Shown here piece by piece: positions 7,388-12,457 of a DNA stretch of 12,457 nucleotides. The stretch's first letter is position 1; the number at the start of each line of letters is the position of its first letter. The notes under the pieces were generated by a model, which was not told the DNA's origin, searched no databases, and saw only the letters and a program-made list of their open reading frames with translations. The stretch comes from JBEKVE01 sp049514335 (GTDB taxonomy: Bacteria; Actinomycetota; Acidimicrobiia; Acidimicrobiales; UBA8190), in the NCBI GenBank assembly GCA_049514335.1, contig JBEKVE010000097.1, positions 1-12,457 on the forward strand, written 5' to 3'. The position numbers were made by a program, and so were the translations under genes.

Positions 7388-8275
7388 ATGACACGAGAAG
7401 AGCACGAGCCTGTTGCGGTTCTTGGCATCGGAACCATGGGCCATGGGATGGCAGCCTCTGCTCTGCGCGCCCGGATCCCGACGACAGTCTGGAACCGCAG
7501 TCAAGAGTCGACCCGCGACCTCGCTGAACTGGGAGCGGAGGTCGCCCCGACCGCTGCGGGCGCGGCGAGGTCGGCGGCGATCGTCATCACGATGGTGACC
7601 GATGCCGACGCCGTCATCTCCATTGTCCGCGACGAGGGCGTGCTCACTGCGCTTGCTCCGGGTGCGATTCTGGTGCAGATGAGTACCATCGGCGTGGCAG
7701 GGATCGAGCGCGTCGCGGCGATGGTGGCGGCGGAGCGTCCCGACGTGATCTTGCTCGACGCGCCGGTGTCGGGAAGCAAGGACCCGGCCGAGCACGGCCA
7801 ACTGACCATCTTCGCCTCAGGACCCGACGACGCCAGACCGCGAGTTACCCCTCTCTTCGACGCCCTGGGCCAGCGCACGATCTGGGCCGGCAACGCCGGG
7901 ACGGGCACTCGACTCAAGCTTGTAGCCAACACATGGCTCGCCTTTGCGGCGGAAGCGGTGGCGGCCTCCGTGGCACTCGCGCATGGGTTAGGGCTCGAGA
8001 CCGAAAGGGTCGTGGACGCCCTCGAAGGCAACCCACTAATGTCTCCTTGGCAAGAGGCCAAGCTGCATCGGATCGCCAATGGTGACTTCTCGGCTCAATT
8101 CGCGCTATCGCTCGCTCTTAAGGATGTACGCCTCGCCCAGCAGGCTGCCGACGACCGTCTCAGGACCCTTGCGCGCTTGGCTGACGAATGGCAGCACGCA
8201 GTGGATCTCGGCTTTGGCCATCAAGACGTGACCGTCGTGACGCGCACGCTCGAACAGAAATGGGGAGAGCGATGA
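7388..8275 (+). CDS. NAD(P)-dependent oxidoreductase, 3-hydroxyisobutyrate dehydrogenase family
   Basis: A 295-residue beta-hydroxyacid dehydrogenase. The N-terminal Rossmann domain begins VAVLGIGTMGHGMA (9-22) with the GxGxMG dinucleotide motif. The substrate loop DAPVSGS lies at 124-130, with KDPAEHGQLT directly after. The catalytic lysine is K177 in GTGTRLKLVANTW, and LALKDVRLA (242-250) supplies the second conserved lysine/aspartate. The family oxidises beta-hydroxy acids or reduces semialdehydes; related imine reductases share the fold, but K177 favours a hydroxyacid role. The ATG at 7388 follows a GGGAG ribosome binding site. It is probably co-transcribed with the aldo/keto reductase 175 bases downstream, though that gap is long. 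The cofactor preference cannot be settled; WNRS after the first beta strands (35-38) would favour NADP over NAD. Confidence 0.92.
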   Translation: MTREEHEPVAVLGIGTMGHGMAASALRARIPTTVWNRSQESTRDLAELGAEVAPTAAGAARSAAIVITMVTDADAVISIVRDEGVLTALAPGAILVQMSTIGVAGIERVAAMVAAERPDVILLDAPVSGSKDPAEHGQLTIFASGPDDARPRVTPLFDALGQRTIWAGNAGTGTRLKLVANTWLAFAAEAVAASVALAHGLGLETERVVDALEGNPLMSPWQEAKLHRIANGDFSAQFALSLALKDVRLAQQAADDRLRTLARLADEWQHAVDLGFGHQDVTVVTRTLEQKWGER

Positions 8276-8394
8276 CCCCGCTTGGATTTGTACGACGGCA
8301 GGCGGGCCCGAAGCGCTGGGGCAAAAATGTCACCCCCGCCCACCAAGGCTGCTTCGACTCGAGGTCAAAGGCCAGCCCGAGCTCGGTGTGTTGA
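8272..8394 (+). CDS. possible 40-residue coupled small protein
   Basis: An ATG overlaps the dehydrogenase stop as ATGA and has GGGGAGAG just before it, so translation by coupling is quite possible. The 40-residue product is basic (FVRRQAGPKRWGKN), ends in SPSSVC and matches no family I know. The codon use is less G/C-biased than in the neighbours, which argues for a remnant or chance frame. It fills most of the gap before the aldo/keto reductase. Confidence 0.25.
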   Translation: MTPLGFVRRQAGPKRWGKNVTPAHQGCFDSRSKASPSSVC

Positions 8395-8450
8395 TCGCGA
8401 CCTCCAGCGAATAGATTCGTCTCGGGCATCGAGATGGAGCAGCCACCGAC

Positions 8451-9479
8451 ATGACCAGCTACCTCCCCGCCGAGGACCGCTACGGGTCTATGACGTATCG
8501 TCGTTGTGGGCGCAGCGGCCTCCTCCTGCCCGCGGTGTCACTCGGACTTTGGCAGAACTTCGGCGATGATCGACCCATCGAAACCCAACGCGCAATCTTG
8601 CGCCGAGCCTTCGACTTGGGCATCACCCATTTCGACCTGGCGAACAACTACGGGCCCCCGTACGGCAGCGCCGAGACCAACTTCGCCCGGATCCTCCACG
8701 ACGACTTCAACCACTACCGCGACGAACTGGTCATCTCCACCAAGGCTGGCTGGGATATGTGGCCGGGCCCCTACGGCGATCTCGGCTCCCGCAAGTACCT
8801 CCTTGCCAGCCTCGACCAAAGCCTGCACCGCCTTGGACTCGACTACGTCGACATCTTCTACCACCATCATTACGACCCACAGACCCCCCTCGAGGAGACG
8901 ATCGGCGCCCTCCACTCGGCCGTCACCGCAGGCAAAGCGCTCTATGTCGGGATCTCGTCCTACTCCGATCAGCGCACCGCCGAGGCCGTCACCATTCTCC
9001 GCGGGCTCGGCTCGCCACTACTGATCCACCAACCCTCGTACTCGATGCTCAACCGCTGGATCGAAGACCGCCTCCTCGATGTTCTCGGTAGAGAAGGTGT
9101 CGGTTGCATCGCGTTCTCCGTCCTGGCCCAGGGCCTGCTCACCGACCGATACCTCAACGGCGTCCCCCCGGGGTCCAGGGGCTCTCGAGGTGGCTCACTC
9201 ACTCGCGACATGCTCAATGATGACAACCTCGCCCGTATCCGGGCCCTCAACGACATCGCCCGGGGTCGACACCAGTCCCTCGCGCAGATGGCCATCGCCT
9301 GGGCCTTGCGTGATCCGCAAATCACCTCGGTGCTGATCGGTGCCAGCAGCGTGGGCCAGCTCGAGCAAAACGTCACCGCCCTCGACCACCTGGACTTCAC
9401 TGCCGATGAGCTCACCGCCATTGATCGCTACGCCGTCGACGGCGGCATCGACTTGTGGCGCATTCCGGCCACCTCCTAG
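8451..9479 (+). CDS. gpr: aldo/keto reductase, YghZ/L-glyceraldehyde-3-phosphate reductase-like
   Basis: A 342-residue NADPH-dependent aldo/keto reductase of the AKR14 (E. coli YghZ/Gpr) type, full length. Stretches shared with YghZ as I recall it: FDLGITHFDLANNYGPP (54-70), STKAGWDMWPGPYG (96-109), SRKYLLASLDQSL (113-125), LLIHQPSYSMLNRW (190-203), GVGCIAFSVLAQGLLT (216-231) and TSVLIGAS (292-299). The catalytic tetrad is D62, Y67, K98 and H139. E. coli Gpr reduces L-glyceraldehyde 3-phosphate and methylglyoxal, so carbonyl detoxification is a fair expectation; a role on products of the neighbouring P450/epoxide hydrolase is only an inference. The ATG at 8451 has a weak GGAG 12 bases upstream; the N-terminus (RYGSMTYRRCGRSG) matches the family, which supports it. 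Confidence 0.94.
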   Translation: MTSYLPAEDRYGSMTYRRCGRSGLLLPAVSLGLWQNFGDDRPIETQRAILRRAFDLGITHFDLANNYGPPYGSAETNFARILHDDFNHYRDELVISTKAGWDMWPGPYGDLGSRKYLLASLDQSLHRLGLDYVDIFYHHHYDPQTPLEETIGALHSAVTAGKALYVGISSYSDQRTAEAVTILRGLGSPLLIHQPSYSMLNRWIEDRLLDVLGREGVGCIAFSVLAQGLLTDRYLNGVPPGSRGSRGGSLTRDMLNDDNLARIRALNDIARGRHQSLAQMAIAWALRDPQITSVLIGASSVGQLEQNVTALDHLDFTADELTAIDRYAVDGGIDLWRIPATS

Positions 9480-9636
9480 GTACTAATCGATCGCTGAACG
9501 CGCCGAGCTCCCAATGCCGGGGCAGCCCGCCGTCTGCTGTTCGGTATGGGTATCCCGCAAGCCGGCCCGGTTGGAGCACGGGGAAGTCGGGGGTGTTCAA
9601 CTCCAAGCTGGCCCGAGGGTGTTCCGAAACGTCGGG

Positions 9637-9659
9637 GGCTTGGCCAGCGTGAACAAGCC
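9637..9659 (+). promoter_or_regulatory. hairpin in the leader of the epoxide hydrolase-like gene
   Basis: GGCTTG (9637-9642) and CAAGCC (9654-9659) form a perfect 6-bp stem with an 11-base loop, 15 bases before the AAGGAGG ribosome binding site. A second inverted repeat, TTGGAG/CTCCAA (9570-9575 and 9600-9605), lies upstream. Either might act in the untranslated leader. No T-run follows. Confidence 0.25.
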
Positions 9660-9686
9660 AGGACCGTCTAACCCAAGGAGGCCACA

Positions 9687-10073
9687 ATGGGAGCCGCAGA
9701 GGACGCCGAACGGGTTGTGCGGGACATGTGCGACGCATTCGCGAAACACGACGCCGAAGCCTTGCGCCCGTTCTTTACGGACGATGTCGTCTACCACAAC
9801 ATCCCCATGGACCCCGCTGTCGGAATCGACGCCACCATCGCCTTCATCGATGGCTTCTTCGCAATGTGCGACAACATGACGATCGAGACCCTCCATCTGG
9901 CCGTGCGTGACAACGTCGTGCTCACCGAGCGGGTCGACACGTTCAGGGTTGGGGACGTCATTGCACCGCTGCCCCTCATGGGTACCTTCGAGGTGCGTGA
10001 TGGCAAGATCAGCGCTTGGCGTGACTACTTCGACATGGGCCAGATCACGAAGATGCTGTCGGGGGATTCCTAA
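9687..10073 (+). CDS. limonene-1,2-epoxide hydrolase-like protein (NTF2/SnoaL fold)
   Basis: A 128-residue protein with the cone-shaped NTF2-like fold, closest by motif to limonene-1,2-epoxide hydrolase (LEH). In the Rhodococcus enzyme the active site is Tyr53, Asn55, Arg99, Asp101 and Asp132. The matching residues here are Y36 and N38 in YHNIP, R82 and D84 in TERVD, and D113 in WRDYFD, so the whole Asp-Arg-Asp triad and both water ligands are kept. This points to one-step hydrolysis of an epoxide to a vicinal diol. AAGGAGG five bases before the ATG is the strongest ribosome binding site in the window, so high expression is expected. It is convergent with the P450, an enzyme type that can make epoxides. 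A non-catalytic SnoaL-like role is less likely given the intact triad. The substrate is unknown. Confidence 0.85.
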   Translation: MGAAEDAERVVRDMCDAFAKHDAEALRPFFTDDVVYHNIPMDPAVGIDATIAFIDGFFAMCDNMTIETLHLAVRDNVVLTERVDTFRVGDVIAPLPLMGTFEVRDGKISAWRDYFDMGQITKMLSGDS

Positions 10074-10141
10074 CTCGTCGAGGCTCGGGCAACCTGCACC
10101 ACAGTCCTGCGGTCGAAATCCATGCGCCCGCGGAGCGAGAT

Positions 10142-11362
10142 TCAGCGGGGGACGAGCCGTAAGGGGAGCTCCTCGTGGCGTCGGACCATGAGGCTGTTGG
10201 CCCACCGCGGCGCGTGCTCGGGGTCAAGCGTGATCTCGCTGGTGCGGTTGAGCAGCACGGTGAGCACAATGCGCGCCTCGATGCGGGCAAGAGGGGCCCC
10301 GACGCAGTGGTGGATGCCCCGTCCGAACGCCACGTGACGGCGCGGGACCTGCCGCTCGAGGTCGATCTCGTCCGGTCGCTGGAATACAGATGCGTCGCGG
10401 TTGGCAGCACCCCAGAGCAACAGGACCGTGGCGCCGGCCGGGATGTCGACAGCACCGAGCGTCGTGTCCTTGGCTACGACTCGCATGTGGTACCGGAATG
10501 GCGGTTCCAGGCGCAGCGCCTCTTCGACGAACGTCGGAATCTGCTCGGGCATCTGACGGAGGTGCTCCTGAAGATCAGGGTGCTCGGCAAGAATTCGCAC
10601 GGCGTTTCCGAGCAGGCTCGTGGTGGACTCGCCCCCCGCGCTCAGCAGCGTGTGCAGGATGGCCAGGGCTTCGAATTCGCCGAACACACCGCCTTGTGTG
10701 CCCCGAGCGACAGCGCCCAAGAGGTCCTCACCTGGGTCGTTCACCGCAGCCGAAAGTTGATCGGCGAGCCAGGTTTGGATCTCGCCGATCCGGCTGATGA
10801 GCTCCACCAACTCATCGAGGGTTAGCGTCGAACCCAGCATCGCCGTCGAGTCGAACGCCGCGCTCAGGAGCTGGTGGATGTTGCTGTCCCGGAAGCCGAT
10901 GAGGCGGCTGATCATGGTGATCGGCACGACGTTGCCGATCTCGGTCATGAACTCGGCGTTCCCACGTTCCAGCGCCTGCGTCACGCACCCGTTGGCGATG
11001 TCGACGATGTCGGGCTCCAGCTCGGCCATGCGCTTGGCGACCAGCTCGGGAAAGACCGTGCTCCGGTGCAACGCGTGCGTGGGCGGATCGGCGGTGGCGA
11101 GCGCCTGTGCGCCAGCGTCACCGAAGGGGAAACGGCAAGGGAGACCAGCATCGTCGCGGTAAAGCAGAAAGTTGATATTCGACGAGAAGTCTTCGACCCG
11201 GGCGGCCGCCTCCGCCACCAGCTCGAACGTGCTGACGGCGAATAGCCCGGTATCGGAGATCTCCCATACAGGCGCATGGGCGTGGAGCCGGCTGTAGAAC
11301 GGATACGGATCATCAATGATCTTCGAGTCGAGCAGCATCGTTGCGGAGATCCCCTGGGTCAT
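10142..11362 (-). CDS. cytochrome P450, bacterial class I type
   Basis: A 406-residue soluble bacterial P450. Motifs: the N-terminal DDPYPFYSRL (17-26); the I-helix oxygen-binding segment SAGGESTTSL (241-250), where E245-S246 is the acid-alcohol pair, with Ser in place of the commoner Thr; the ExxR of the K helix, E281-R284 in EEALRLEPP; and the haem loop FGRGIHHCVG (346-355) with Cys353 as iron ligand. There is no membrane anchor, so it needs a ferredoxin and a ferredoxin reductase; neither is adjacent, though a ferredoxin-reductase-like gene sits at the left edge. The frame is open 57 codons upstream, but the ATG at 11362 has GGGAG nearby and gives the normal N-terminus. That ATG overlaps the stop of a cyclase remnant as ATGA. 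It is convergent with the LEH-like gene across 68 bases. The substrate is unknown. Confidence 0.95.
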   Translation of the reverse strand: MTQGISATMLLDSKIIDDPYPFYSRLHAHAPVWEISDTGLFAVSTFELVAEAAARVEDFSSNINFLLYRDDAGLPCRFPFGDAGAQALATADPPTHALHRSTVFPELVAKRMAELEPDIVDIANGCVTQALERGNAEFMTEIGNVVPITMISRLIGFRDSNIHQLLSAAFDSTAMLGSTLTLDELVELISRIGEIQTWLADQLSAAVNDPGEDLLGAVARGTQGGVFGEFEALAILHTLLSAGGESTTSLLGNAVRILAEHPDLQEHLRQMPEQIPTFVEEALRLEPPFRYHMRVVAKDTTLGAVDIPAGATVLLLWGAANRDASVFQRPDEIDLERQVPRRHVAFGRGIHHCVGAPLARIEARIVLTVLLNRTSEITLDPEHAPRWANSLMVRRHEELPLRLVPR

Positions 11363-11448
11363 GTCATAACTCCCAGTTCGTCGGCGGCCTCGGGCGACAG
11401 CCGTTGCGACAGCTCCGTTGAGCCCACCACGTCGGTGACCAGGACCAT
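11359..11448 (-). pseudogene. truncated class III adenylate/guanylate cyclase, N-terminal fragment
   Basis: The frame reads MVLVTDVVGSTELSQRLSPE, then AADEL, then stops within a few codons (GVMT, stop). VTDVVGSTEL is the start of the class III nucleotide cyclase catalytic domain, with the first metal-binding aspartate, and SPEAADEL matches the first helix seen in actinobacterial cyclases. Everything after this helix, including the second metal aspartate and the transition-state residues, is missing, so it cannot be active. It ends exactly at the P450 start (ATGA overlap), as though a deletion or insertion fused the two regions. It could now serve as a short leader peptide that feeds ribosomes to the P450. 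An upstream in-frame extension to 11586 shows no cyclase-like features. Confidence 0.6.
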
Positions 11449-11785
11449 TGCGCTCTCGTTGGCCAAGAAACACCCTCCCGCGTGGAGGCCACCAGCGTAG
11501 GCGACGGCCGGAATGGCCTGCCGAGGGGGCCAAGGTGCCCGGGAGCTACGACATACGCCCGACCTCGGGGCCTCGGCACTCGACAACCCGCACGGAAATG
11601 TGAGTCCCGTGGCGTCTTTGTATATTCATCTGGCCCGGCGCGCAACGTGCCCGTATCGGTCGACGTCTGGCGGGAAGCCTTCCACCGTCGAACCCACGCA
11701 TATTCGGGGATCTGGTCCGCCTATCTCCTTCGGCCCGGTCCCCCACCCAGGCCCTCGAGCCGAGGCGACCCTGTCGGTCATCTGA

Positions 11786-12034
11786 GCGATAACGTCAGCC
11801 GCCGTCGATCCCGGCTGGGGTCACGGTGTCGCACTCAGCGGCGGCTTCCAGGGCTGCCTCAAGGGAGGCACCCAGGTCCGGGTGATATGCGCTTTCTTGG
11901 CCAACACCGGTTCCCCTTACGACAGCGTCAACGTCCCGATCGACGGTACCGGAGCCACCTCGATGGACCCACTCTGCTTGCCGTTGTTCGATCCGAGCAG
12001 CGCCAGTTCTTGCCGATTATGGCGCAGCGAGTAG
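11786..12034 (+). pseudogene. possible decayed secreted-protein gene fragment
   Basis: An 82-codon stretch reads like real protein: VDPGWGHGVALSGGFQGCLK, then a beta-rich run with VRVICAFLANTGSPYDSVNV and a final MDPLCLPLFDPSS. It has no start codon: the frame is preceded directly by TGA (11783-11785) and is open again upstream from about 11513. A single nonsense change could have split a longer gene. Small polar residues and a pair of cysteines would suit an exported protein. No family is recognised, and a chance frame in GC-rich DNA cannot be excluded. Confidence 0.3.
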
Positions 12035-12177
12035 GGCGAGATGTGCGTGGTGATCCCCGCTTGCCGGGCCAGCCGGGTCAAGGACCCGGTTGGCGGCTGG
12101 CGGCTGCTTTGCCCATCCCCCAGGTTGGGCATCAGCGGAGCCCCGTTCCGCCATTGAGCATCGTCACCGCCCTCGAC
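12016..12177 (-). pseudogene. tyrosine recombinase (phage-type integrase) fragment
   Basis: The minus strand reads GAPLMPNLGDGQ, then LTRLARQAGITTHISPYSLR and H. This matches the part of the catalytic domain of XerC/D-like and phage integrases that leads into the HxLRH box, here SPYSLRH with Tyr at the first position as in many actinobacterial integrases. The fragment is cut after the box: the expected helix, the second histidine/tryptophan and the tyrosine nucleophile are missing, and a stop codon (12178-12180) precedes it. It is therefore a relic of a mobile element, not an active enzyme. The position of homology on the far right is approximate. Confidence 0.5.
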
Positions 12178-12257
12178 CTATTCTTTGCTCTCAGCGGGGT
12201 AGTGCGGCTATTTGCTGCGAGATCGATCTGCACCATCCTCACTGGCGGGAGGCGATT

Positions 12258-12457
12258 ATGGTTGGGGACGGATCGCGTATTGTCATGATGGGACACTTCC
12301 GGACCGGGCGGTTGGCTCGCCGGATGGCTCGAAAGCTTCAGGTGGGTGTAGTCGTCGCGCTGCTGGCCAGCGGGATCACCGCGGTCCTCGTTGCGGGATC
12401 CAGGGACAGTTCGGCAGACCCTTCGTCTTACACCATCACCTACACTTCGAGCGGCAC
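12258..12457 (+). CDS. membrane-anchored or secreted protein, N-terminus only (3' end cut off by window)
   Basis: A partial gene with 66 codons visible. GGCGGGAGG ends 5 bases before the ATG at 12258, an excellent ribosome binding site that favours this start over the ATGs at 12285 and 12288. A basic N-terminal region (RTGRLARRMARKLQ, 15-28) precedes one hydrophobic helix (about 29-47, VGVVVALLASGITAVLVAG), then SRDSSADPSSYTITYTSSG. This is a signal anchor or signal peptide followed by a beta-rich outside domain. No lipobox cysteine is visible. MmpS-like or MCE-like proteins begin in a similar way, but too little is present to choose. Confidence 0.7.
   Translation, partial: MVGDGSRIVMMGHFRTGRLARRMARKLQVGVVVALLASGITAVLVAGSRDSSADPSSYTITYTSSG

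Larger units (their letters stand above)
11449..12257. other. stretch without an intact gene, holding gene fragments
   Basis: Roughly 800 bases lie between the cyclase remnant and the right-end gene. Several frames stay open for long distances because of base composition, but none makes a convincing full protein. Two fragments stand out: a plus-strand secreted-protein-like stretch (11786-12034) and a minus-strand tyrosine recombinase piece (12016-12177). They meet near 12016-12034, which suggests a rearrangement joint. The rest (11449-11785 and 12178-12257) shows nothing I can identify. Confidence 0.5.

Noticed and set aside
9412..9738. 108-codon minus-strand frame between the aldo/keto reductase and LEH-like genes
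   Set aside because: It overlaps both real genes in antisense and has no known motif; a transposase origin was considered but not supported.
10083..10136. Stem GCTCGGGC / GCCCG-CGG-AGC between convergent LEH-like and P450 genes as a terminator
   Set aside because: The stem is interrupted by a three-base bulge, has a 35-base loop and no T-run.
11363..11533. 57-codon N-terminal extension of the P450
   Set aside because: It is Arg/Gly-rich and unlike P450s; the internal ATG at 11362 gives the normal N-terminus and has a ribosome binding site.
11482..12288. 268-codon plus-strand open frame at the right end
   Set aside because: Arg/Pro/Gly-rich with no recognisable domain; it crosses the start of the right-end gene in another frame and overlaps two more protein-like fragments.

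Overview
The window is high-GC bacterial chromosomal DNA, most likely from an actinomycete-type bacterium (Actinomycetota; Acidimicrobiia is possible but unproven). This rests on the strong G/C third-position bias, the actinobacterial look of the acyl-CoA ligase, the P450 and the FAD reductase, type A RNase P RNA, and probable leaderless starts with a -10 box about 6-7 bases before the ATG. No plasmid origin, CRISPR array, rRNA or tRNA was found.

Left half (1-5130), conserved core. An ETHE1/glyoxalase II-like metallo-beta-lactamase-fold protein and a truncated ferredoxin-reductase-like FAD enzyme run leftward as a probable operon. An acyl-CoA ligase diverges to the right. It converges on xseB-xseA, the two subunits of exonuclease VII, which overlap by four bases. 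xseA diverges from rnpB across only 36 bases. The rnpB gene is clear: it has a perfect 14-bp P1 helix, the conserved core blocks, and a P4 helix with compensated base changes.

Right half (5131-12457), accessory in character. First comes a 430-base gap with several palindromes. Then an MFS_3-type exporter with a C-terminal monooxygenase-like domain (-) diverges from a 3-hydroxyisobutyrate-dehydrogenase-family enzyme (+). After that come a YghZ/Gpr-like aldo/keto reductase (+), a small limonene-epoxide-hydrolase-like protein with the full catalytic set (+), and, convergent with it, a cytochrome P450 (-). Exporter, P450, epoxide hydrolase and two NAD(P)H-linked oxidoreductases could form an oxidative catabolism or detoxification set for a terpene-like or other lipophilic compound. 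That link is inferred from gene neighbourhood only.

Right end (11363-12257), a gene graveyard. It holds the first 24 or so residues of a class III nucleotide cyclase, cut off exactly where the P450 starts; an open stretch resembling a secreted protein but broken by a stop codon; and a fragment of a tyrosine recombinase on the opposite strand. The window ends in the start of a membrane-anchored or secreted protein with a strong ribosome binding site. The best candidates for something new are the P450/LEH-like cassette, the palindrome-rich DNA behind rnpB, and the recombinase/cyclase debris, which suggests past integration. No clearly novel defence or mobile system is visible intact.
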